Source of the DNA: JBDHRG01 sp039807445
Lineage (GTDB): Bacteria > Pseudomonadota > Gammaproteobacteria > Competibacterales > Competibacteraceae
Direction: 5' to 3'
DNA: 8,255 nucleotides
NCBI GenBank assembly: GCA_039807445.1
Contig: JBDHRG010000166.1
Span: forward strand, 1-8,255
In this document: piece by piece, positions 1 through 7,496 of the stretch
How the letters are laid out: each line of letters begins with the position of its first letter
Position numbering within the stretch: position 1 is the stretch's first letter
Notes under the pieces: generated by a model
The model's input: the letters and a program-made list of their open reading frames with translations, nothing else
What the model was told of the DNA's origin: nothing
Database searches by the model: none
Made by a program: the position numbers and the translations under genes

Positions 1-99
1 ATCCGCGGCCGCGCACGCCGCGTCGGCCGGCCGGACGCCCTCGGGCCGCCCGACGCGCTCGGCTCCGGGCGCGTTTCCCGTCGGCTGCACCGCTTCGCT

Positions 100-105
100 T
101 ATACT
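100..105 (+). promoter_or_regulatory. valS: -10 element of the probable valS promoter
   Basis: TATACT lies 35 bases upstream of the valS ATG and matches the sigma-70 -10 consensus TATAAT at five of six positions. It is one of the few AT-rich spots in an otherwise very GC-rich leader. There is no good -35 hexamer at 16-18 bases; the nearest T-rich triplet (TTTCCC at 74-79) would need a 20-base spacer. Transcription would start near 111-113, giving a leader of about 30 bases. The promoter is inferred from position and the -10 match only. Confidence 0.5.
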
Positions 106-140
106 GCTGCGCTTAGCTTCGAGCCGCAGCCAGACGAGCC

Positions 141-2936
<2,796 letters not shown>

Positions 2937-2938
2937 AG

Positions 2939-2949
2939 CGAGGCACGAG
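2939..2949. repeat. Single copy of the CGAGGCACGAG intergenic 11-mer
   Basis: The exact 11-mer CGAGGCACGAG begins two bases after the valS stop codon. The same 11-mer recurs at 4185-4195, and its exact reverse complement is at 4226-4236, both between the next two genes. Three precise occurrences in two neighbouring intergenic gaps suggest a dispersed intergenic repeat rather than chance, although the high GC raises the background. Confidence 0.55.
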
Positions 2950-2977
2950 GCAGGGGCTTTTCCTCGCCCCTCTGCCT
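2948..2977 (+). terminator. Stem-loop after valS, terminator-like
   Basis: AGGCAGGGGC (2948-2957) pairs with GCCCC (2966-2970) and TGCCT (2973-2977). The loop is 8 bases (TTTTCCTC) and the 3' arm carries a two-base TC bulge. The ten pairs are mostly G-C. It lies 11 bases after the valS stop codon. There is no U-tract after the stem, so it may be a weak or Rho-assisted terminator, or only a 3'-end stabilising hairpin. It overlaps the GGCACGAG-type repeat at 2939-2949. Confidence 0.4.
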
Positions 2978-3008
2978 GTCTTATCGCCTTGTGTCTGCCG
3001 CAACGGAA

Positions 3009-3036
3009 TTGAATCGCGCCGCTGCGGTCTTATTTC
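3009..3036 (+). promoter_or_regulatory. Weak candidate promoter for the DUF2333 gene
   Basis: TTGAAT (3009-3014) and TATTTC (3031-3036), 16 bases apart, resemble -35 and -10 hexamers and sit in the locally AT-richer part of the valS-DUF2333 gap. The -10 matches consensus at only three positions. A ribosome site ACGGAG (3054-3059) precedes the GTG start at 3067. The assignment rests on position and weak matches. Confidence 0.22.
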
Positions 3037-3066
3037 GCTCGTGTGATCCCCTGACGGAGACAAACC

Positions 3067-4137
3067 GTGGCAACGCTCGAAGGTATCGCCGGCCGATCGA
3101 AGGCCGGTATCGATCGGCTGGTCTACGTCTACAGCCCGCGCACCTGGATGGAAAAGGGTCTGCTGTGGACTCTCGGCGTGGTCGCCGCGACTTACGTGCT
3201 CGTGATCGGCGCGCTGTGGTTCATCTGGGACAGCAAGCCCGACGCGTTCGACGTGCACGAAGCCGCGCTGGCCGCCGCCGGTGGCGATGCGGCGAAGCTG
3301 GTGCCCGGCTACGCCACCACCGCGACGGTGACGCGCATCGCCGAAACGCTGCTGGGCAAGCCCGGCGGCTATCTGTACAACGACCTCGCCCCGCCCGGTG
3401 TGCTGATGGACAACATGCCGAACTGGGAATACGGCGTGCTCGGCGCGCTGCGCGACGTGGTGCGGGGGCTGCGCAACGACTTCGGCCGCTCGCAGACGCA
3501 GTCGCTCGAAGACCGCGATCTGCAGCTCGCCGAGCAGCAGTTCAATTTCGACCCGAAGAGCTGGATGCTGCCCTCGGCCGAGAGCGAGTACGCCAAGGGC
3601 ATCGCCGCGCTGCAGCGCTATCAGGCGCGGCTGGCCGACGAGAACCAGCAGGACGGCCAGTTCTACGCCCGCGCCGACAATCTGCGCGACTACCTGGCGA
3701 TCGTCGAGAAGCGCCTCGGCAACCTGTCGCAGCGGCTGTCGGCCAGCGTCGGCCAGTTGCGCTACGACACCGCGCTCGCCGGCGACCCGCAGGCGCACCA
3801 GTCGACGTCGGTGCCCGAGGAGCGCGCGGTGAAGACGCCGTGGACCCAGATCGACGACGTGTTCTACGAGGCGCGCGGCTACTCCTGGGCACTGCTGCAC
3901 CTGCTGCGGGCGCTCGAGATCGACTTCCGCGACGTGCTCGCCAGCAAGAACGCGCTGGTTTCGCTGCGGCAGATCATCCGCGAGCTCGAGGGCACGCAGG
4001 AAACCGTCTGGAGCCCGGTGATCCTGAACGGCACCGGCTTCGGCCTGGTCGCCAACCACTCGCTGATCATGGCGTCGTACATCTCGCGCGCGAACGCCGC
4101 GATCATCGACCTGCGCAGCCTGATGCTGCAGGGCTGA
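3067..4137 (+). CDS. DUF2333 family inner-membrane protein
   Basis: The 356-residue protein resembles the DUF2333 family, a proteobacterial family with no established function. Residues 1-30 are short and basic, with YSPRTWMEKG just before the membrane. Residues 31-54 form a single hydrophobic segment (GLLWTLGVVAATYVLVIGAL and onward to W54), predicted to be an uncleaved signal anchor. The remaining 300 residues are soluble and helix-rich, with many Gln/Arg/Glu (for example QARLADENQQDGQFYARADN), so they probably lie in the periplasm. The C-terminus ends SYISRANAAIIDLRSLMLQG. I chose the GTG at 3067 because ACGGAG lies 7 bases upstream and because this start places the anchor near the N-terminus. 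The YdjM-like gene follows 104 bases downstream on the same strand, but a repeat cluster separates them, so co-transcription is uncertain. Family assignment is from recognition of overall sequence; function is unknown. Confidence 0.82.
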   Translation: MATLEGIAGRSKAGIDRLVYVYSPRTWMEKGLLWTLGVVAATYVLVIGALWFIWDSKPDAFDVHEAALAAAGGDAAKLVPGYATTATVTRIAETLLGKPGGYLYNDLAPPGVLMDNMPNWEYGVLGALRDVVRGLRNDFGRSQTQSLEDRDLQLAEQQFNFDPKSWMLPSAESEYAKGIAALQRYQARLADENQQDGQFYARADNLRDYLAIVEKRLGNLSQRLSASVGQLRYDTALAGDPQAHQSTSVPEERAVKTPWTQIDDVFYEARGYSWALLHLLRALEIDFRDVLASKNALVSLRQIIRELEGTQETVWSPVILNGTGFGLVANHSLIMASYISRANAAIIDLRSLMLQG

Positions 4138-4236
4138 AGGGATCAGGCACGAGGCGGAAGGGATCAGGCACAAGGCACGAGTTGCGAGGCACGAGTAAAG
4201 ACAGCATCCTCGCCGTGCCTCGCGCCTCGTGCCTCG
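4136..4236. repeat. Cluster of GGCACGAG direct and inverted repeats
   Basis: Almost the whole gap between the DUF2333 and YdjM-like genes is repetitive. GAAGGGATCAGGCAC occurs twice, 21 bases apart (4136-4150 and 4157-4171). AGGCACGAG occurs three times (4145-4153, 4173-4181, 4187-4195). The right side carries the reverse-complement type, with GTGCCTCG at 4215-4222 and 4229-4236. CGAGGCACGAG (4185-4195) and CTCGTGCCTCG (4226-4236) form a perfect 11-bp inverted repeat around a 30-base loop, so the transcript can fold into a large hairpin. The cluster begins within the DUF2333 stop codon and ends five bases before the next start codon. It is non-coding as far as I can see. Origin and function are unknown: it could be a dispersed intergenic repeat, a terminator or an mRNA processing site. 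Confidence 0.8.
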
Positions 4237-4241
4237 AAAGA

Positions 4242-4994
4242 ATGGCCGACTTCAAGACCCACCTGATCGGCGGTACCGCCGCCAGCGGCATCGCCGCCAC
4301 CGCGCTGCTGATGGGCGAGGTGCTGCCGCGCGACGCCGTGCTCGGCTGCTTCGCGCTCGGCGCGATCGGCGGGCTGTTGCCCGATGTCGACCTCGAGACG
4401 TCGATCCCGGGGCGGGTGGCGTTCCGCGTGGTGTCGCTGGTCGGTGCCTTCCTGATGGTGCAGGCACTGAGCGGCCGCTATTCGCTCGCCGAACTGGTGC
4501 TGCTCTGGCTCGGCGGCTATCTGCTGCTGCGCCACGCGGTGTTCGGCTTCATCAACCGCTGCACCGTGCACCGCGGCCTGGTGCATTCGCTCCCGGCCGC
4601 AGCGGCGTTCGCGCTGGCGACGGTGCTGGCGGCACACCGGGGCTTGAGCGTCTCGGCCGGCGCCGCCTGGCTCGCCGGGCTGTTCGTCGGCCTGGGTTTC
4701 GTCGTGCACCTGGTGCTCGACGAGCTCTACAGCGTCGATCTGCTCGGCCGACGGCTGAAGCGCTCGTTCGGCACCGCGATCTGCCTCGGCGACCGCAACA
4801 ACCTGCCAGGCACGCTGGCGCTGTACGCCCTGGTAGCGGCGCTGTACGCGCTGTGCCCACCGACCAGTGGCTTGTGGCAGCGGCTTACCGACGAGCGCCT
4901 GTACCACCACCTCGGGACGCGCCTCTGGCCGGCGCACGGCTGGTTCGACGGCTTGCTCGGTCTGGCCTACGACGGCGTGCGCCAACTGCTCTGA
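4242..4994 (+). CDS. YdjM-like membrane-bound metal-dependent hydrolase
   Basis: The 250-residue polytopic membrane protein resembles the YdjM/LexA-regulated inner-membrane hydrolase family (Pfam PF04307). Family hallmarks are visible: an N-terminal FKTHLIGG (4-11), an acidic GGLLPDVD (43-50), a VHRGLVHS segment (109-116) with two histidines, and VHLVLDELYSVDLLG (155-169) with a His and two acidic residues. These His/Asp residues are the expected metal ligands. Hydrophobic stretches at roughly 13-26, 33-46, 62-78, 84-98, 117-131, 141-160 and 190-206 indicate several membrane spans. The physiological substrate of the family is not established. The ATG at 4242 fits family N-termini, but there is no proper ribosome binding site: only GAAAG directly abuts the start, because the GGCACGAG repeat cluster runs right up to it. 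The open frame extends far upstream, over the DUF2333 gene, but that part has no family resemblance. Confidence 0.85.
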   Translation: MADFKTHLIGGTAASGIAATALLMGEVLPRDAVLGCFALGAIGGLLPDVDLETSIPGRVAFRVVSLVGAFLMVQALSGRYSLAELVLLWLGGYLLLRHAVFGFINRCTVHRGLVHSLPAAAAFALATVLAAHRGLSVSAGAAWLAGLFVGLGFVVHLVLDELYSVDLLGRRLKRSFGTAICLGDRNNLPGTLALYALVAALYALCPPTSGLWQRLTDERLYHHLGTRLWPAHGWFDGLLGLAYDGVRQLL

Positions 4995-5035
4995 CCCGGT
5001 GTCACGATTTTTTACAATCACGTCGCACTGCAAAA

Positions 5036-5053
5036 GATCAACTCATTGATCAA
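5036..5053. promoter_or_regulatory. GATCAA/TTGATC inverted repeat, possible operator
   Basis: GATCAACTCATTGATC (5036-5051) has 6-bp arms with a 4-base spacer. It overlaps a second 8-bp palindrome, TTGATCAA (5046-5053). It sits in an AT-rich island about 20 bases upstream of the candidate -24 element of the CHRD gene. It could bind a regulator of the downstream promoter, but it is closer than most sigma-54 enhancer sites, and palindromes of this size occur by chance. Confidence 0.3.
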
Positions 5054-5070
5054 GAAAGAAAACTTGTGTC

Positions 5071-5086
5071 TGGCTGAAAACTTGCT
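5071..5086 (+). promoter_or_regulatory. Candidate sigma-54 (-24/-12) promoter of the CHRD PEP-CTERM gene
   Basis: TGGCTGAAAACTTGCT matches the RpoN consensus TGGCACG-N4-TTGCW at TGGC, at TTGC and at the final T. It has the obligatory GG-N10-GC spacing (GG at 5072-5073, GC at 5084-5085). Transcription would start near 5097, leaving a leader of about 55 bases. It faces a PEP-CTERM gene, the class known to be activated by the PrsR response regulator with RpoN in exopolysaccharide-producing bacteria. The three bases after TGGC (TGA) deviate from consensus. Confidence 0.6.
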
Positions 5087-5124
5087 TCCTCATCGGAACG
5101 ACCGGCCCACGCCGGCCGGCGACT

Positions 5125-5146
5125 CGGGCTCCAGCCCGGAAGGAGG
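5125..5146 (+). promoter_or_regulatory. Leader hairpin and strong ribosome binding site of the CHRD gene
   Basis: CGGGC (5125-5129) and GCCCG (5134-5138) form a five-pair stem with a TCCA tetraloop; it can be extended by one T-G pair. Directly after it is the Shine-Dalgarno sequence AGGAGG (5141-5146), five bases before the ATG at 5152. The strong site fixes the start codon and suggests high translation; the hairpin leaves the ribosome site mostly exposed. Confidence 0.6.
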
Positions 5147-5151
5147 AAACA

Positions 5152-5691
5152 ATGCGTGCGATTCCGAAGCGGCTGGCCGCGCCGCTGCTGGCGGCCGGGC
5201 TGATGGCGGGGGCGGTGTCAGCATCGGCGGTGCCGATCTTCACCGGCGGCGCGGTGCTGACCGGCGCCCAGGAAGTGCCCCCGAACGGCTCGACGGCCAC
5301 CGGCAGCGCCAGCGTGGTGGTTGACGACAACGACGATCTCGACCCGGGCACCAATACGCTGAGCTGGGACCTCGTGTTCCAGGGGCTGACCAGCGCGATC
5401 GCGGCGGCGCACTTCCATGCACCGGCACCGCCCGGCGTCAATGCGCCGGTGCGCGTCGACATCGGCGGCTCGCTGCAGGGTCCGCCGGGCCTGTCTGGCC
5501 AGTTGCTCGGCTCGGCTCCGATCAGCGAGCAGTTCGTCAACGGCATCCGCGCCGGGCTGTGGTACCTGAACATCCACAACGCCACGTTCCCGGGCGGCGA
5601 GATCCGTGGTCAGGTCCTGCCCGAGCCGGGGATGCTGGCGCTGCTCGCCGCCGGGTTCGGCGCTCTGGCGCTGCGTCGCCGTCGGACCTGA
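5152..5691 (+). CDS. CHRD domain-containing PEP-CTERM sorting protein
   Basis: The 179-residue protein is predicted to be exported and anchored or released at the cell surface. Residues 1-26 form a classic Sec signal peptide: basic MRAIPKR, a hydrophobic core, and cleavage probably after ASA (24-26). Residues 33-155 resemble a CHRD domain (named from chordin). Typical elements include GAQEVPP (38-44), SWDLVFQGL (71-79), AAHFHAPAP (85-93), GLWYLNIHN (135-143) and FPGGEIRGQV (146-155). The C-terminus, LPEPGMLALLAAGFGALALR and following arginines (156-179), has the three parts of a PEP-CTERM signal: the PEP motif, a transmembrane helix and a basic tail. It would be processed by an exosortase, which is not in this window. 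The start is fixed by AGGAGG five bases upstream, and a sigma-54-type promoter lies ahead. The biochemical role of CHRD domains in bacteria is not established; an exopolysaccharide or extracellular-matrix association is inferred from the sorting signal. Confidence 0.9.
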   Translation: MRAIPKRLAAPLLAAGLMAGAVSASAVPIFTGGAVLTGAQEVPPNGSTATGSASVVVDDNDDLDPGTNTLSWDLVFQGLTSAIAAAHFHAPAPPGVNAPVRVDIGGSLQGPPGLSGQLLGSAPISEQFVNGIRAGLWYLNIHNATFPGGEIRGQVLPEPGMLALLAAGFGALALRRRRT

Positions 5692-5700
5692 AGCCCGCGA

Positions 5701-5731
5701 GGCTCGCCGCACACCTAGGGGGCGGCGAGCC
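5701..5731. terminator. Stem-loop shared by convergent genes
   Basis: GGCTCGCCGC (5701-5710) and GCGGCGAGCC (5722-5731) form a perfect 10-bp G-C-rich stem with an 11-base loop. It begins 10 bases after the CHRD stop codon. It also overlaps the 3' end of the - strand DUF2970 gene, whose TAG (5715-5717) lies in the loop. No T-tract follows on either strand, so it may act as a bidirectional, possibly Rho-assisted terminator or as a 3'-end stabiliser. Confidence 0.55.
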
Positions 5732-5924
5732 CCGTCACCAGCCGCACCACGCCCCACAGCAGCAACACGAACAGCGCCGTCAGCGCCAGGCCGACGGCGA
5801 TGTAGGGTCCCGGCTTGCCATGGGTGAAGTCGCGGGCGCGGTTGCGCTCGCTCTGCACGCCGAGGAAAGACCACAGCACGCTGGCGATCACTTGCCGCAG
5901 CGTCGGGGTGTGCTGGTCCGCCAT
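5715..5924 (-). CDS. DUF2970 family small membrane protein
   Basis: The 69-residue protein matches the layout of DUF2970, a short proteobacterial family of unknown function. An N-terminal segment, RQVIASVLWSFLGVQSERNR (10-29), contains the family-like SFLGV stretch. It is followed by a polar RDFTHGKPGPYIAVG (31-45), then one transmembrane helix at about 41-62 (IAVGLALTALFVLLLWGVV) and a short tail. It is probably an inner-membrane protein with its N-terminus in the cytoplasm. The ATG at 5924 is supported by a perfect AGGAGG (complement of 5930-5935) five bases upstream. It lies 33 bases behind the oxidoreductase gene on the same strand and is probably co-transcribed with it. Its 3' end lies inside the stem-loop shared with the convergent CHRD gene. 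No function can be assigned. Confidence 0.82.
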   Translation of the reverse strand: MADQHTPTLRQVIASVLWSFLGVQSERNRARDFTHGKPGPYIAVGLALTALFVLLLWGVVRLVTGLAAP

Positions 5925-5957
5925 CTCCGCCTCCTGCCATCCACGCTCCGCTCCAGC

Positions 5958-6863
5958 CTAGCCGCGCGAAAGGTGGGCGTCGATCTCGTCGGTGATCAGG
6001 CAATACAGCGCGCTGTGGTCGAGGCCGCCACCGCCGCGCCGGATCAGCTCGGCGTACAGCCCGCGGCTCAGCGCGGTCGCCGGCAGCTCGAGCCCGAGCG
6101 CCGCGGCCAGCTCGAGCGCCTGGCTCATGTCCTTGTGCTGGACCGTGGCGCGGGCGCCGGGCTGGAAGCGGCCTTGCGCCATGCGCTCGCCGTGCAGCTC
6201 GAGGATCCGCGACGAGGCGAAGCCACCGACCAGCGCCTCGCGCACCCGGGCCGGATCGACACCGGCGCGCTTGGCCAGCGCCAGGCCTTCGGACACCGCG
6301 CCGATGGTCAGGCCGACGATCACCTGGTTGGCGGCCTTGGCGACTTGCCCGGCACCGAGCGCGCCTACGTGCGTCAGCCGGCTGCCGAGCACGCGCAGCA
6401 AGGGCTCGGCGCGCGCCATCGCCGCCGCCGAGCCACCGGCCATGATCGTCAGCTGCGCCTGCTCGGCGCCGAGCTGGCCACCCGACACCGGCGCATCGAG
6501 GTAGTCGCCACCGGCGGCGCGGATGCGCTCGCCGAACGCGCGCGTCGCCAGCACCGCGGTCGTGCCCATGTCGATCACCAGCGCGCCGGGACGCAAGCCG
6601 TCGATCACGCCCTGGTCGCCGAACAGCACGGCTTCGACCGCCGGAGTGTCGGTCAGCATCAGGATCAGCGTGTCGGCGCGCTCGGCGACTTCACGCGGGC
6701 TGGCCACCGGCGTCATGCCTTCGGCGGCGAGTTCGTCGAGCACGGCGTGGGAGCGGTTGCAGATCACCAGTTGCGCGCCGGCGCGCGCCAGGTGCCGCGC
6801 CATCGGCTTGCCCATCAGGCCGAGGCCGATGAAGCCGATCGTGATTCCGCTCAGAGCCGTCAT
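5958..6863 (-). CDS. NAD(P)-dependent oxidoreductase, 3-hydroxyisobutyrate dehydrogenase/tartronate semialdehyde reductase (GarR/GlxR) family
   Basis: This cytoplasmic beta-hydroxyacid dehydrogenase has 301 residues, the usual family length. The Rossmann dinucleotide motif GFIGLGLMGKPMARHLARAG lies at 10-29. The substrate-binding signature DAPVSGG is at 123-129. The catalytic-lysine motif GAGQVAKAANQ (170-180) has Lys176 and Asn179, and HKDMSQAL (243-250) supplies the second conserved Lys (244). The stretch around 170-201 closely resembles GarR, which reduces 2-hydroxy-3-oxopropionate to D-glycerate in glyoxylate/glycerate metabolism. A 3-hydroxyisobutyrate or succinic semialdehyde substrate is also possible, because the family overlaps heavily. 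No glyoxylate carboligase or hydroxypyruvate isomerase is nearby to settle it. I chose the ATG at 6863 because GAGAGG (complement of 6871-6876) lies seven bases upstream and translation then begins just before the Rossmann fold. The open frame runs further upstream, but into a terminator stem. DUF2970 follows 33 bases downstream. Confidence 0.88.
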   Translation of the reverse strand: MTALSGITIGFIGLGLMGKPMARHLARAGAQLVICNRSHAVLDELAAEGMTPVASPREVAERADTLILMLTDTPAVEAVLFGDQGVIDGLRPGALVIDMGTTAVLATRAFGERIRAAGGDYLDAPVSGGQLGAEQAQLTIMAGGSAAAMARAEPLLRVLGSRLTHVGALGAGQVAKAANQVIVGLTIGAVSEGLALAKRAGVDPARVREALVGGFASSRILELHGERMAQGRFQPGARATVQHKDMSQALELAAALGLELPATALSRGLYAELIRRGGGGLDHSALYCLITDEIDAHLSRG

Positions 6864-6946
6864 TCGGAAGCCTCTCGTTCGTATCGTGAAATATGGACTA
6901 TCCCACATTCCATTGACGAATGCATGCGGGCATACCCGGATGTACA
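6864..6946 (-). promoter_or_regulatory. AT-richer upstream region of the oxidoreductase gene
   Basis: These 83 bases lie between the terminator of the unknown gene and the oxidoreductase start, and they are clearly richer in A/T than the genes around them. They must hold the promoter if the terminator works. On the - strand I see CATATT and GATACG as possible -10 elements, but no convincing -35. ATGGA (6893-6897) and TCCAT (6909-6913) form a 5-bp inverted repeat with an 11-base spacer. TTCGTATCGTGAA (6879-6891) has imperfect dyad symmetry that might be a regulator site. No element is strong enough to name a regulator. Confidence 0.3.
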
Positions 6947-6988
6947 AACGGAAACGGCCGGATGCGGGAGCATCCGGCCGTTTCCGTT
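6947..6988 (-). terminator. Strong terminator hairpin after the unknown gene
   Basis: Bases 6947-6965 and 6970-6988 form a perfect 19-bp stem around a 4-base loop (GGGA on the + strand). The stem core is CGGCCGGATGC. On the - strand the 3' arm ends in CCGTT, and the next bases are TGTAC, so the U-tract is short and mixed. It begins 17 bases past the stop codon of the 136-residue gene (7006) and lies upstream of the oxidoreductase, so it should separate the two transcription units. Confidence 0.8.
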
Positions 6989-7005
6989 CCGGGCAGACGT
7001 CGGCT

Positions 7006-7416
7006 TCAGTCCAGCATGTGCGTCGGTGCGTAGCTCGGCAGCACGCGGTAGATCACCTGCGGCCGGTAATCGACGATCCAGCGCACCGCCTGGCCGGCGT
7101 CGATGCGACCCGAGAGTTCGAAATCGTCCTCGAGCATCAGCTGCCGGTCGAGCTGACGGAACCACTCGCGGATGCAGCGATCGCCGAAGTGCGCCAGGCA
7201 CTGCACCGCCATCAGCACCACCTGGCCCGACCAGCTCGCGCTCGCCAGTGCCTCCAGCTCGGTTTCGGACGCCACGCCCAGGAACGGCGTCGGATCGAAC
7301 CGCAGTTCCAAGCGCTCGCCGCCCGGAAACTGCGCCCAGACCGTCGCCTCGACCGTGAATCCCTCGGCCCGACCACCACCGTGCCGCTCCGTCCGCACAT
7401 GCTTGATGCCTGCCAT
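7006..7416 (-). CDS. Hypothetical protein, family not recognised
   Basis: I do not recognise this 136-residue protein. It has no signal peptide and no membrane helix, so it is probably cytoplasmic. The first 20 residues are basic and Gly-rich (MAGIKHVRTERHGGGRAEGF). Residues 20-41 look like beta strands (FTVEATVWAQ and RLELRFDP). Residues 50-95 are likely helical (ETELEALASASWSGQVVLMA, then REWFRQLDRQLML). The end is again strand-like (VRWIVDYRPQVIYRVLPSYA). The ATG at 7416 is chosen because AAGGGA (complement of 7424-7429) lies seven bases upstream; a TTG at 7449 would add 11 residues that overlap a leader hairpin. Codon use is like the neighbours, so it is likely a true gene. It lies 134 bases after prfC on the same strand, but a weak terminator, two leader hairpins and a strong 3' terminator frame it as a probable single-gene unit. 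Confidence 0.72.
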   Translation of the reverse strand: MAGIKHVRTERHGGGRAEGFTVEATVWAQFPGGERLELRFDPTPFLGVASETELEALASASWSGQVVLMAVQCLAHFGDRCIREWFRQLDRQLMLEDDFELSGRIDAGQAVRWIVDYRPQVIYRVLPSYAPTHMLD

Positions 7417-7440
7417 GGTCCTGTCCCTTGCTGGATGGTC

Positions 7441-7483
7441 CGAAAACAACCTGGTTTTCGAACTATCGCACGGTTGGACCGTG
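7441..7483 (-). promoter_or_regulatory. Two adjacent hairpins in the leader of the hypothetical gene
   Basis: CACGGT (7469-7474) and ACCGTG (7478-7483) form a perfect 6-bp stem with a 3-base loop. CGAAAAC (7441-7447) and GTTTTCG (7454-7460) form a perfect 7-bp stem with a 6-base loop. Both lie 25-67 bases upstream of the ATG at 7416 and would be in its mRNA leader or promoter region. They could be protein-binding sites or RNA structures controlling translation. Neither is followed by a U-tract. Confidence 0.4.
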
Positions 7484-7496
7484 TCCCGGTGAGGTG

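Noticed and set aside
2991..4241. Upstream extension of the YdjM-like frame over the DUF2333 gene
   Set aside because: The extension is low-complexity Arg/Ala-rich sequence in the wrong frame of DUF2333; family resemblance begins only at the ATG at 4242.
5000..5013. T6 run (5008-5013) after the YdjM-like gene as an intrinsic terminator
   Set aside because: No stem of more than three or four pairs precedes the T-run, so it does not meet the terminator pattern.
5000..5016. TGTCACG followed by a T-rich stretch as a second sigma-54 promoter
   Set aside because: The -24 GG is GT and no GC is present at -12, so the two invariant dinucleotides are lost; 5071-5086 is far better.
6864..6947. 28-residue N-terminal extension of the oxidoreductase
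   Set aside because: It would start at the edge of the 19-bp terminator stem, has no ribosome site, and the ATG at 6863 has a good one and gives the family's normal length.
5559..7358. 599-codon + strand frame across the DUF2970, oxidoreductase and hypothetical genes
   Set aside because: It runs antisense to three genes with clear motifs or ribosome sites and through the terminator stem at 6947-6988; composition is shadow-like.
7417..7449. TTG start adding 11 residues to the hypothetical protein
   Set aside because: The TTG lies in a hairpin loop and lacks a good ribosome site, while the ATG at 7416 has AAGGGA at proper spacing.
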